A stretch of 64,000 nucleotides of DNA, taken from assembly GCA_030068075.1 (NCBI GenBank), contig CM057825.1:126564739-126628738 (forward strand). The letters run 5' to 3'. Origin of the DNA: Paguma larvata (taxonomy: Eukaryota > Chordata > Mammalia > Carnivora > Viverridae). This document shows positions 47,601 through 51,679 of this stretch, one piece after another (positions within the stretch are counted from its first letter, which is position 1; every line of letters begins with the position of its first letter). The notes beneath the pieces are model-generated. The model made no database searches. It worked only from the letters and a program-made list of their open reading frames with translations, and was not told the DNA's origin. The position numbers were made by a program, and so were the translations under genes.

Positions 47601-48236
47601 ATCCGTCCCTTCCCTCTGAGTGTAGCCTGAAGTTAAGCCCAAGTGCAATGAGACAAATTCCAGTTAGGCTCATAGTCTCATTAGTTGAAGGTAAGGATAC
47701 AGACTAAGGTCACCTTGCCAACCTTGTGATTAGCAACTGTGGTCATAATTATGTGACTGTGTACCAGATATTTTCACCTGCTATCTTGTTTCCAAATTGA
47801 GATTCTCACCATTTCATAGATAAAACCACGGAGGCTCAGAGGAGTGAGAAAGTGATTAGGCTGAGAGTTGAACCCCCAAAGGAATGCTTTTCCCACAACA
47901 CTGCTAAGCTGAGGCAGAAGTCATTTCTGGTTCTGTGACCCTCAGAACACTGTGTCAGTGCTCTCCCCTCCCATCATGAGGGCCTCCTTACCCGCTCCAT
48001 TTGAGTCCAATAGTCCAGGACATCACTTGCAAAGTTAAATTCCTCAGGTCTATCGTGATCGTTCCATCTTGGGGTTCCAACTCCTGATAAAGACCGGCAG
48101 CGAAGGTACCAAGGGGCAGGATGAAAGCCATGGTAGGATTTGCAGATGCCCCAGAAGACTTGGAGCCTCATCAGGCTCTGCATGGTGGAGCAGGCGTCAG
48201 GAAGCAGGCACAGAATTCTCAGGTCACCACCAGCCT
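6650..48236 (-). CDS. ACSM1: ACSM1 locus: medium-chain acyl-CoA synthetase, 13 coding exons, frameshifted in exon 6
   Basis: Members of this family activate short and medium-chain fatty acids (butyrate best known for ACSM1; benzoate-type acids and lipoate also reported) to acyl-CoA through an acyl-AMP intermediate in the mitochondrial matrix. Thirteen exons translate to an almost complete ANL-superfamily enzyme: a basic N-terminal targeting region, TSGTTG (P-loop, A3), GYGQSET (A5), the GDFYNTGD...[14 protein letters not shown] stretch (A7), a YRIGP hinge segment (A8) and the C-terminal ITGKIKR lysine motif (A10). ACSM1 is chosen over ACSM2-5 because [29 protein letters not shown] and GWLDFRSL match what I recall of mammalian ACSM1. 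Coding exons total 1730 nt, giving 576 codons plus stop only if one base is restored in exon 6; human ACSM1 is about 577 residues. All twelve introns are GT-AG with consistent phases. No non-coding first exon or promoter was identified, so the right-hand limit is the proposed acceptor of the first coding exon. It could be a live gene with a sequence error or a recent pseudogene. Confidence 0.93.
6668..6673 (-). terminator. Polyadenylation signal AATAAA of ACSM1
   Basis: A canonical AATAAA on the minus strand lies 217 nt past the TAA and is the first one in that direction. It is the likely 3' end signal for ACSM1. Confidence 0.65.
6890..6976 (-). CDS. ACSM1: ACSM1 coding exon 13 (residues 549-576) and stop
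   Basis: The exon is 87 nt, including TAA at 6892-6890, with acceptor CATCCTCCACCAG. It encodes [20 protein letters not shown], ending in EFGQM. The lysine in TGKI (about residue 562) is the invariant A10 lysine needed for adenylation. The length and C-terminal GQM agree with ACSM1 rather than ACSM2. Confidence 0.93.
   Translation of the reverse strand: MEFVPELPKTITGKIKRSELRKKEFGQM
7465..7700 (+). repeat. MIR fragment in the exon 12/13 intron
   Basis: GTGGGTTTGAGTTCCAGCTA, TAAAATGGATGGTA and GGGCCTGGCACACATAGTGA appear in MIR order. Confidence 0.6.
7701..8440. other. Intronic sequence, no feature recognised
   Basis: AT-rich intron between coding exons 13 and 12. I see no exon, RNA gene or clear young repeat here. 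Confidence 0.5.
8444..8563 (-). CDS. ACSM1: ACSM1 coding exon 12 (residues 509-548)
   Basis: The exon is 120 nt, with acceptor TGCAATGCAG and donor AAG|GTGAGT, both phase 0. It encodes [20 protein letters not shown], then [20 protein letters not shown]. This is the C-terminal domain beta-strand and helix plus the YKYPRK turn shared by the whole ACSM family. Confidence 0.94.
9439..9538 (-). CDS. ACSM1: ACSM1 coding exon 11 (residues 475-508), hinge and C-domain start
   Basis: The exon is 100 nt, with acceptor CCTCCAG and donor GAG|GTAAGG, phase 0. It encodes [20 protein letters not shown], then [21 protein letters not shown] is the A8 hinge motif, where the small C-terminal domain rotates between adenylation and thioester-forming states. 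The open frame running antisense across the exon is a shadow. Confidence 0.93.
10010..10225 (+). repeat. MIR fragment in the exon 10/11 intron
   Basis: TTGGAGCCAGATAACTTTGG, TCAGTTTCCTCATCTGTAAA and ATGGGCATAAT form a typical MIR core and tail. Confidence 0.65.
10365..10561 (-). mobile_element. Feliform CAN-SINE (tRNA-Lys derived)
   Basis: In the minus orientation the copy ends GACTGAGCCACCCAGGTGCC at 10561 and has a TTTATTTATTTT (A-rich tail) start. It is near full length. Confidence 0.9.
10804..10931 (-). CDS. ACSM1: ACSM1 coding exon 10 (residues 433-475), A7 motif
   Basis: The exon is 128 nt, with acceptor TTTTTTCAG and donor GG|GTAGGT, phase 2. It encodes [20 protein letters not shown], then [25 protein letters not shown] supplies the Asp that binds the ribose hydroxyls of AMP, and GRSDD is the hinge-proximal motif. 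A second GT (GTAG|GTATGG) would add an in-frame stop and is rejected. Confidence 0.93.
10977..11059 (-). mobile_element. Partial CAN-SINE (head only)
   Basis: Only the tRNA-related head is left: GAGATCATGACCTGAGCTGA through GAGCCACCCAGGTGCCC. The body and tail are missing. Confidence 0.8.
11117..11334 (+). mobile_element. CAN-SINE
   Basis: The head is GGGGCACCTGGGTGGCTCTG, followed by the CT-rich body (TCTCTCTCTGCCCTTCCCCT) and an AAATAAATAAAAAATC tail. It lies in opposite orientation to the partial SINE just to its left. Confidence 0.9.
11400..11535 (+). repeat. L1 3' end fragment
   Basis: GCATGGTGGTAATTATGGCA, GCCACTGAACTGTATGCTTA and GGTAAATTTTATGTTATATA are standard old mammalian L1 3' UTR blocks. 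Confidence 0.65.
12509..12720 (+). mobile_element. CAN-SINE
   Basis: The head is GGGGGCACCTGGGTGGCTCA and the tail AAATGAACAGAAAAAAAAAT. It sits just downstream of exon 9 in the direction of transcription. Confidence 0.9.
12875..12976 (-). CDS. ACSM1: ACSM1 coding exon 9 (residues 399-432)
   Basis: The exon is 102 nt, with acceptor CTTGCTGCAG and donor GAG|GTAAGT, both phase 0. It encodes [19 protein letters not shown], then [15 protein letters not shown]. This block is among the most ACSM1-specific in the locus. It forms the last strands of the large domain before the hinge. Confidence 0.94.
13525..13605 (-). CDS. ACSM1: ACSM1 coding exon 8 (residues 372-398)
   Basis: The exon is 81 nt, with acceptor TTTGTAAACAG and a weak donor CAG|GTTTGG; both ends are in phase 0. 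It encodes [18 protein letters not shown], then [18 protein letters not shown] and PPFDVQ match the family; the first eight residues are more diverged (human, as recalled, reads GLICATYW). Confidence 0.85.
13700..15290. other. Intron between exons 7 and 8
   Basis: Contains a (TG)n tract and otherwise unremarkable sequence; some stretches look like decayed MIR (14320-14470). No additional exon was seen. Confidence 0.5.
14746..14798. repeat. (TG)n microsatellite
   Basis: A pure dinucleotide run of about 26 units. Long open frames crossing it are low-complexity artefacts. Confidence 0.95.
15306..15429 (-). CDS. ACSM1: ACSM1 coding exon 7 (residues 330-371), A4/A5 region
   Basis: The exon is 124 nt; the acceptor is CCCCTTAG and the donor ACA|GTAGGT, phase 0. 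It encodes [20 protein letters not shown], then [24 protein letters not shown] and YGQSET are the conserved ANL core motifs that contact adenine and Mg-ATP. The frame is open when entered in the phase expected of an intact exon 6. Confidence 0.93.
15440..16680. other. Intron between exons 6 and 7, unique-looking part
   Basis: No exon or clear young repeat recognised. Confidence 0.45.
16690..17440 (+). repeat. Old L1 fragment (end of ORF2 plus 3' UTR)
   Basis: CAGATTGACAAAAATTAAAA, CCTTGCTAGTGGGAGCGTAG and a TATTATACAGCAATGAAAAT block appear in L1 order, all heavily mutated. Plus orientation, antisense to ACSM1. Confidence 0.7.
17687..17765 (-). CDS. ACSM1: ACSM1 coding exon 6 (residues 304-330), carries a 1-base frameshift
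   Basis: The exon lies between a good acceptor (CTCACTTTCTAG) and donor CAG|GTATGG and is 79 nt. The neighbouring exons require 80 nt: exon 5 ends in phase 0 and exon 7 begins with the last base of a split codon. Entered in phase 0 it reads Thr-Leu-Cys-Asn-Thr-Pro and stops at TGA 17711-17709. One base further along, the frame gives [20 protein letters not shown], the expected family sequence, so a base has been lost in about the third codon (ACATTATGCAATAC). No alternative acceptor nearby repairs it. Confidence 0.88.
18266..18361. repeat. Two-copy tandem repeat, period 49 bp
   Basis: AGACAGGAGAGGAACAAGAA at 18266 recurs as AGACAGGAGAAGGGCAAGAA at 18315, and both copies run on to GGAAGAC(T/C)GAGGTT. 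Confidence 0.8.
18480..18600 (+). repeat. MIR fragment
   Basis: GGGTCTGCCTGCCTGACTTC, CTCATTTGTAAAATGGGAAT and ATCTATAGCTTTCATG are MIR-like. Confidence 0.5.
18649..18822 (-). mobile_element. CAN-SINE containing a (GA)n run
   Basis: The copy ends GAGCCACCTGGGTGCCCC at 18822, starts with TTTATTTTTTATTTGAGAGA, and its GA tract has expanded (about 18666-18698). Confidence 0.85.
18865..18900. repeat. (CCTT)n-type pyrimidine tract
   Basis: Repeated CCTCCCTCCCTCCCTTCCTT units precede the L1 fragment. Confidence 0.8.
18925..20014 (-). mobile_element. L1 3' fragment, interrupted by a SINE
   Basis: The minus orientation shows the L1 tail (ACATACAGTGTTATATTAGT), the GTGGAAAACAGTG-type ORF2 end (19520-19550) and the CAGATGGACACTTG-like region. 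A SINE at 19741-19954 splits it, and both sides carry CCAGATGTCTTTTT. Confidence 0.8.
19741..19954 (-). mobile_element. CAN-SINE inserted in an L1, with target-site duplication
   Basis: A full-length minus copy. The 14-base CCAGATGTCTTTTT occurs at 19727-19740 and 19955-19968, directly flanking it. Confidence 0.92.
20015..20125 (-). mobile_element. Partial CAN-SINE
   Basis: The head and part of the body only: AACTCACAACCCTGAGATCA through GAGCCATCCAGGTGCCCC. Confidence 0.8.
20845..21025. repeat. Minisatellite, about 3 copies, period 61-63 bp
   Basis: GAGACTGAAAATACAAGAGA at 20904 recurs as GAGACTGAAAATATAGGAGA at 20967, with an earlier diverged copy near 20849. Each is followed by (T)TAATGGA-GA-AGATTGATGG. 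The purine-rich strand is plus. Confidence 0.75.
21215..21425 (+). repeat. MIR fragment
   Basis: The order GTAAAGCACTTCACCCACTT, then CCCATTTTACAGATGAGGAA and ACCGAGGCTCAGAGTAGC is the 3' half of MIR. Confidence 0.7.
21864..22023 (-). CDS. ACSM1: ACSM1 coding exon 5 (residues 250-303)
   Basis: The exon is 160 nt if the first AG of the tandem acceptor TTAGCAG is used, or 157 nt (start 22020) if the second is used; both keep frame. It encodes [19 protein letters not shown], then [19 protein letters not shown], and ends KVIQQ with donor CAG|GTAAGA, phase 0. The first AG gives Cys-Arg-Lys at the junction, which better matches the Ser-Arg-Lys I recall for human ACSM1. Confidence 0.88.
22020..22026 (-). 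promoter_or_regulatory. Tandem (NAGNAG) splice acceptor of exon 5
   Basis: TTAGCAG on the minus strand holds two AGs three bases apart. Using the first inserts Cys-Arg at the exon 4/5 junction; using the second gives a single Trp. Both preserve frame. Confidence 0.5.
22850..23300 (+). repeat. L2 LINE 3' fragment
   Basis: CTTGTGCCTTTGCTCTTGTTATTC followed by CCTTGCCTTCTTTCCACCCC and CTCCAGGGCTTTGC is the L2 3' end signature, diverged. Confidence 0.5.
23895..23932. repeat. (CA)n microsatellite
   Basis: A CA run with interruptions (GTGCACACACACACACACAC), 40 bp from exon 4 on its downstream side. Confidence 0.85.
23979..24116 (-). CDS. ACSM1: ACSM1 coding exon 4 (residues 204-250), A3 P-loop exon
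   Basis: The exon is 138 nt, with acceptor CCCTTTGCAG and donor TG|GTAGGA. It encodes [17 protein letters not shown], then [27 protein letters not shown] is the ATP/AMP-binding loop (about residues 225-230). Relatives as I recall them have two aromatic residues before the loop (I-F/Y-F-T-S-G); here there is one, so a single codon appears to be missing in frame. The frame is otherwise open. Confidence 0.9.
24355..24580 (+). repeat. MIR fragment
   Basis: GAGCACTTACTATCTCCAGG, CATTCTGCAGATGAGGAAAC, TGAGGCTCAGAAAGG and GGTAGAGCCAGGATTCAAAT appear in canonical order. Confidence 0.75.
24940..25138 (-). mobile_element. CAN-SINE with (GACAGA)n
   Basis: A minus copy ending GAACCACCCAGGCACCCC. Its purine tract includes about seven ACAGAG units (24969-25010). 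Confidence 0.88.
25881..26088 (-). CDS. ACSM1: ACSM1 coding exon 3 (residues 135-204)
   Basis: The exon is 208 nt; the acceptor is TATCCCCAG and the donor AA|GTGAGT, splitting a lysine codon. It reads [20 protein letters not shown], then [47 protein letters not shown] is the ACSM-family segment lining the acyl pocket, and GWLDFRSL is closer to ACSM1 than to ACSM2 (GWLNFKKL) or ACSM4 as I recall them. Confidence 0.93.
26480..26697 (-). mobile_element. CAN-SINE, little diverged
   Basis: A full minus copy ending GAGCCACCCAGGCGCCCC, with a long T tract at its left end. CTTGTGTCATCTT flanks both sides (26468-26480 and from 26699), a good target-site duplication. Confidence 0.92.
26900..27290 (+). 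repeat. L2 LINE 3' fragment
   Basis: CTTGGAATTCCCTTTCTTTGC, CCAGAGGGCTCAGCTCATGT and the CCATGTGCCATCTC block resemble the L2 3' end. Confidence 0.45.
27300..28180. other. Intron between exons 2 and 3, no feature recognised
   Basis: AT-rich intronic sequence. A short imperfect duplication, GTTTATGGGTGT, is at 28048-28080. Confidence 0.45.
28185..28230. repeat. (TG)n microsatellite
   Basis: A pure TG run of about 22 units, about 200 bp past the donor of exon 2. Confidence 0.95.
28426..28636 (-). CDS. ACSM1: ACSM1 coding exon 2 (residues 65-135)
   Basis: The exon is 211 nt, with acceptor TTGACCAG and donor GTCAGT, entered in phase 0 and left in phase 1. It encodes [20 protein letters not shown], then [33 protein letters not shown] and GCIRAG. 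This is the start of the large N-terminal AMP-binding domain. It lies 19.4 kb from coding exon 1 across the transposon-filled intron. The reading frame is open throughout. Confidence 0.93.
28762..28945 (+). mobile_element. 5'-truncated CAN-SINE
   Basis: Lacks the GGGGCGCCTGGGTGG head; begins at CCCGACTTCAGCTCAGGTCA and ends AAAGTAAACATTAAAATAAAT. Confidence 0.8.
29740..30593 (+). repeat. Old L1, left part (ORF1 region and downstream)
   Basis: Coding remnants ([20 protein letters not shown]) and a non-coding block including AGAAAAGCGACTCCTCATGT and AGGCCAGAAGACAGTGGGAT match the ORF1 end and inter-ORF region of old mammalian L1. The right part resumes at 33061. Confidence 0.6.
31705..32486 (+). 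mobile_element. Solo LTR of an endogenous retrovirus
   Basis: A 782 bp element starting TGTGGGGAATAAGC and ending GAGTCTATGACA, with a 6-bp duplication CACCCC at 31699-31704 and 32487-32492. A TTAATAAA polyadenylation-type signal is at about 32354. There is no internal retroviral sequence, so it is a recombination remnant. The 6-bp duplication suits a class II (ERVK-like) origin. Confidence 0.85.
32577..32645. repeat. (TA)n tract inside the L1
   Basis: Alternating TA with short interruptions, near the L1 3' end; possibly unstable. Confidence 0.9.
33061..34056 (+). repeat. Old L1, right part (inter-ORF and ORF2 start)
   Basis: TGAGGGAGAAATTAGGTCAC, the AAAAGACAAAAGC block and GGATCCAACTATATGCTGAC (endonuclease region, QDPTICC-like) continue the element interrupted at 30593. 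A SINE is inserted at 33181-33398. Confidence 0.65.
33181..33398 (+). mobile_element. CAN-SINE
   Basis: The head is GAGGTGCCTGGGTGGCTCAG and the tail AAAAATAAATGAAACATTG. Confidence 0.9.
34344..40494 (-). mobile_element. Near full-length L1, inactive, with a SINE inside ORF2
   Basis: The 5' end is at about 40494 (GAGGGGCCAAATTGGCAGAG), followed by a 5' UTR of about 0.9 kb, ORF1 from about 39598 ([12 protein letters not shown], a coiled coil rich in Glu/Ala), ORF2 from about 38.7 to 34.6 kb, then a 3' UTR ending in an A-rich tail near 34344. ORF2 fragments show the endonuclease ([27 protein letters not shown]) and reverse transcriptase ([12 protein letters not shown]). Frame breaks split ORF2 into at least five pieces and ORF1 breaks near 39.2 kb, so it cannot be autonomous. 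Confidence 0.92.
38285..38505 (+). mobile_element. CAN-SINE within L1 ORF2, 15-bp target duplication
   Basis: AAGATGAGTTTCTTG occurs at 38270-38284 and 38506-38520, bracketing the SINE exactly. It is little diverged from consensus. Confidence 0.95.
40500..41200. other. Intron 1 sequence, no feature recognised
   Basis: AT-rich stretch between the L1 and a SINE. Confidence 0.4.
41206..41411 (+). mobile_element. CAN-SINE
   Basis: The head is AGGGCATCTGGGTGGCTCAA and the tail AAAAATAAACATTTAAAAAA. Confidence 0.88.
41518..41720 (+). mobile_element. CAN-SINE, diverged
   Basis: CAGGGCACCTGGATAGCTCA starts it; a CT body and AAATAAATAAGCCTTAAAAA end it. It interrupts an L1 3' end region. Confidence 0.85.
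41721..41960 (+). repeat. Old L1 3' UTR fragment
   Basis: GATCAGTGGTTGCCTGGGGC and GTGTGCATTTTGTTCTATGT are old L1 3' UTR marks; similar sequence also lies left of the SINE (41440-41515). Confidence 0.6.
42047..42262 (+). mobile_element. CAN-SINE, close to consensus
   Basis: The head is GACGCCTGGGTGGCTCAGTC; the tail is A-rich after GTCTCTCGAAAATAAAG. Confidence 0.92.
42299..42500 (+). mobile_element. CAN-SINE
   Basis: The head is GGGGCACCTGGGTGACTCAG; a CT body and AAATAAATTAAG end it, running into a short AT/CA stretch. Confidence 0.88.
42690..43405 (+). repeat. Old L1 ORF2 fragment
   Basis: GACCACAGTGGAATTAAGCT, AGAAGCTGAAAAAGAAAAGC and AAGAATTTTATACCAATAAA appear in L1 ORF2 order with many stops. 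A SINE ends it. Confidence 0.65.
43409..43608 (-). mobile_element. CAN-SINE
   Basis: A minus copy ending GAGTCACCCAGGTGCCCC. TAGAATCAAAATCTT occurs on both sides (43397-43411 and 43608-43622), a target duplication. Confidence 0.92.
44645..45415 (+). mobile_element. Second LTR of the same family as 31705-32486
   Basis: GGGGAATAAGCTTAGGAATT, CAGGAAGGAAGGACCAAATT, ACTGTATATCTTCAAAACCC and a terminal ATAGTCTAACA match the first LTR block for block, with more substitutions and small deletions. I see no clear target-site duplication. No internal retroviral sequence adjoins it. Confidence 0.8.
45684..45702. repeat. (ATGG)n short tract
   Basis: Four to five tandem GGAT units. Confidence 0.8.
45945..46125 (+). 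mobile_element. CAN-SINE, diverged
   Basis: Starts AGAGCACCATATGGCTCAGT; the body is shortened and the tail is AAAAATAATAAGCATAAAAA. Confidence 0.82.
46905..47085 (+). repeat. MIR fragment
   Basis: GCCTGGACCCAGATCCTGTT, CACCTCCATTCCCTCATCTA and GAAAATGGGTATGATG match the MIR core. Confidence 0.55.
47992..48183 (-). CDS. ACSM1: ACSM1 coding exon 1 (residues 1-64), start codon and mitochondrial presequence
   Basis: The start ATG is at 48183-48181 in a good context (CTCCACCATG). The 64 codons begin [12 protein letters not shown] and continue through a basic, Trp/Arg-containing stretch with no acidic residue for about 40 residues, as expected of a mitochondrial targeting peptide, then [14 protein letters not shown], the conserved start of the mature enzyme. 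The donor is CGG|GTAAGG, phase 0. A plausible acceptor (CTCTTCCAAG) ends at 48237, which would give about 53 nt of 5' UTR in this exon. An upstream in-frame ATG at 48285 lies outside that acceptor and is not preferred. Confidence 0.9.
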
Positions 48237-48239
48237 TGG

Positions 48240-49300
48240 AAGAGATGGCTACTGATTGGTCATGGAACAGTAATTTCCTCCACAAAGTGAAGGCAATAGC
48301 TTTGTGAGAGCTGAACTTTGTTAGAGTTCAACTTTGTCAGCTGAACTGATTCAGAGCAAGAATACCAGACCCATTTACTTCAGCTCACCAGAATATGGAT
48401 GACACAAGACCTATCTGCATCTCTATCCCTCTCTTGTTAATATCTTCTCATGGATTCTGTGAGCCAACAATTTTTCCTGCCTGAGACTGGGTTCCTGTCA
48501 CTTGAGACTATAAGGATATTGATAAATATACACCACCATACTCAGGACTGACGAAGCTAATATCACAACACCTGTGCTAGTGGACTGAGATCTGACCAGG
48601 TGGGGGCAGGGGTCTTTCCCAGGACAACATTCCAGGCAGCTATCACCACCCCATCAGAGTTGACCCATGAAATGAAACTTTTTGCCACTCCAGATCCCCA
48701 CAAAGACACCTTACATGTGAGTAGAAACCTCATTTCTTATTCTTGATGATTGTAAATATTGGCTTAAGCTAGAACTATCTTTCCATGAGAATGCTGACTG
48801 AAGGAAACCATTTCACAAACAGCATTGCGATCCAAGCACCTTATGTCTGCAAACAATCAAGTCTCCTCCCTCTTGCTGTCAGCAAACAGATAAAACTTGC
48901 ATGATGACAGACCACAGAATACATCAATAACACCTGGCTCGTTTTACTTTCGGGCACTTTAGACCAATAATAATAATCTAACCCCCATTTTGAGGGTGTC
49001 CCCAGAACCTTAATTTGCATTCCTAGCAGGAAGACACTGCTAAATATGAGATTGAGTGAATGTCTGCAGAAAAGAGGATACTGGAAAAGTTCACCCCTTA
49101 GAGTTTGCTTGTCAGCATCGATCCTTGGGCCACATGAACTAAATAAAGTGAGTCCCCTTTCTTTTTAGCTCCAGTCAATCAAAAGTACCATCTTTTGTTA
49201 TATCAGAGCACTTTTGGGCTAGAAAGACCCTAAATAACAGTTGGCTCAGACCTGGCCCTTAGACATACTCCTGTCGGCTCTCAGTCTTTGTAGGAAATTT
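48240..49300. other. Region immediately 5' of ACSM1 coding exon 1
   Basis: Should hold either an upstream intron or the promoter. I could not identify a non-coding first exon, a CpG-rich island or a convincing TATA box. Confidence 0.4.
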
Positions 49301-49305
49301 TTAAA

Positions 49306-49514
49306 GGTTTTTTTTTTTTTTTAAGTTTATTTATTTATTTACTTGAGAGAGAGAGAGAGAGGATGAGGGAGCTTGAGTCGGGAAGGGGCAGGAAGAGAGG
49401 GAAAGAGAGAGAATTCCAAGCAGGCTCCACGCTATCAGCACAGGGCCTGATGAGCTGTGAGATCATGACCTGAGCTGAAACCAAGAGTCAGATGCTTAAC
49501 CGACTAGGTGTCCC
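49306..49514 (-). mobile_element. CAN-SINE
   Basis: A long T tract, TTTATTTATTTATTTACTTG and GAGAGAGAGAG start it; it ends GACTAGGTGTCCC with part of the usual head missing. Confidence 0.85.
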
Positions 49515-50095
49515 TGGAGAGAAATTTTAAATGATCAATTTTTAAACCTTGGGAGGTTTCATTTAAAAGCCTTGAAGGTTTTTCTTGAAAATGTAGGAGG
49601 TCTGGCAATACTGGGCCTTTATTCAAACTGGCACTAACTGACTGAAGCTGAGAATCGTATGCTTCATTTAAATGGAAAGTTCTCCAACGTGACACGGTTT
49701 CCGACAGGACTTGTTTTATCACATCTGCTTGCTTCTCCACTTATTGTCCCTGTCAAGCCTCTGTGCGTATTTGAGCTTAACATCAGTGATTTAGGCCAAC
49801 ATCTCCAAAACAACAGGGAATTTGCCCAAGGGTGCACAGCAAGTGTAGTGGCAAAGCTGGTTCTAGAAACCTACCTTCCCTGTTCTTTCATCCAACCAAT
49901 ACCTGACTCCATAAACATGAACTGATTCAGAGCTAGAACACCAGAATCATTTGTGATTTTTATGCGCAGGTATACAAATGGCCTCAGGACCTTCCTTAAA
50001 ATACTCAAGGTCAATGCAAATGACACCTGAGTAAGTGGCTAAAGACAAAAACCAAAGGGAGAGAAATAATGAGGAAATTAATTAATCCTTTATTA

Positions 50096-51676
50096 GGGGC
50101 TAAATTGAGTCCCTCGAAATTCATATGTTGAAGACCTAACCCCCAGTAGCTCAGAATGGGCTATAGGTGGAGACAGAGTCTTTACAGGCCTAATTAAGTT
50201 AAAATGAGGCCATTAGATGAACCTGAATCCAATATGACTGGTGTCCTTACAAGAAGAGATTAGGACACATGTTGGGAGCCGTTTTGGGCTCACAGTTGAG
50301 ACCCCTCCCTGTGTGGAAAAGGTTGAAGCAAAAGCTCGCCAGCCAAACTGGCGCCTAATCTTACCTCCTTCTAAGCGATTTTTCAGGTCTGGATTTCTTG
50401 AACTACTCTCCTTGGCCTAAGGAATATAATGCTCTTTTGTTTTACCGCATTTAGATAAAAGGGAAGGACCTGGAGCACGATGCTTTGATGGGTTACATCT
50501 GAATGAGAGTAGCCTGACCACCTTAAAGTTGCATCTTGGGGATGGGTTGCACAGATTGATAGCAGTTATGAGTTGGCTAGAAATTAGCAGACGTTAGGCC
50601 CCAAGACTCCTTGAACCAAACTAGATTTTCCCGGCAGGTATCGCATTGTGTTAATCATCCCCTCAGCCCCACCATGAAACCTCAAGGCACATCTCTGTAA
50701 AGCTTCTCTCAGTATTTGATTAACAGACTGATAGGAGAGACTGTAAAGAGACTTAGGACCTTCTCTGGAGGTTAGTTTAGCCCAAAAGTTAGGAGCACTG
50801 TTTACAGATAAGGTACAAACAATAGCCAAACAAGAGTAGCTACACATATCTTCACTGATCAACAACAAATATTGAGTACCTTCCTGAGGTTAACATTTCA
50901 CGAATCCTTTTTCCCATCCCCATGCTCCTTTATAATAAAAAGGCAATAACAAAATACTTTTACAGAAACTGCTGTTTGTATAAAGAACAGATAAACATGA
51001 GCCCTTACAATATAGGCTCACTCACTCATAAAGGAAAAGAACTTAGACAAGTATTAGAGATCACGTCTCTACCTCCTCCATTATGGTTAAAGATTATGGA
51101 TAGAATGTCTCCTAATCTATCTATAGATAATTAACATAGGCAGGCCTAGGTAACTTCCTGTCCTCTCCCCCCAGTCTTAAATTTATATGCTAACTAACTT
51201 GAAAACAACTTGCAAGATTGAGGAAATCCCTGCTTTACTGATAAAACACATTATTGTTCAAACTATGCTTACTGATGGGCTGTCACTCATTGCTATAATG
51301 TAACTCACTACCTTTAAATAAAGACCGGCAGGGCAGAGATGCCAGAATTGCCAGGGCTGCCTGCTTGGTCATCAGACTCCATCTCTCTTGTGGCTCTCTC
51401 ACTTCATTTCGCCTGACCGTCTGTCCTTCGTGGACCCCTAGATTTGCCGGAACAAGGACCCAGGCAGACACAGACACATATAGGGGGAAAATGACATGCA
51501 AACATGAAAATAGGCATCCAAAACCCACCGAGTGAGGCCTCAGAAGAAATCAACACTGCAGACAGCTTGATCTCAGGCTTCTCACCTCCAGAACTACGGG
51601 AAAAGACATTTCTGTTGTTGGAGCCCCCACAGTTGGTGGTACTTTGTTATGACAGCCCTAGCAAACGAATACACTC
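50096..51676 (+). repeat. MLT1 (MaLR) LTR, split by a younger LTR
   Basis: The left half reads AATTCATATGTTGAAGACCT, CCAATATGACTGGTGTCCTT; the right half reads CTCACCTCCAGAACTACGGG and GTGGTACTTTGTTATGACAG, CCTAGCAAACGAATACA. These are the ends of MLT1 LTRs, with the interval 50270-51466 inserted. Confidence 0.75.
50270..51466 (+). mobile_element. Solo LTR, ERV class II-like, inside MLT1
   Basis: A 1197 bp element starting TGTTGGGAGCC and ending CCAGGCA, with GACACA duplicated at 50264-50269 and 51467-51472. AATAAA at about 51319 and a C/T-rich U5 (ATCTCTCTTGTGGCTCTCTC) fit an LTR. There is no internal gene sequence. Confidence 0.8.
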
Positions 51677-51679
51677 TCT

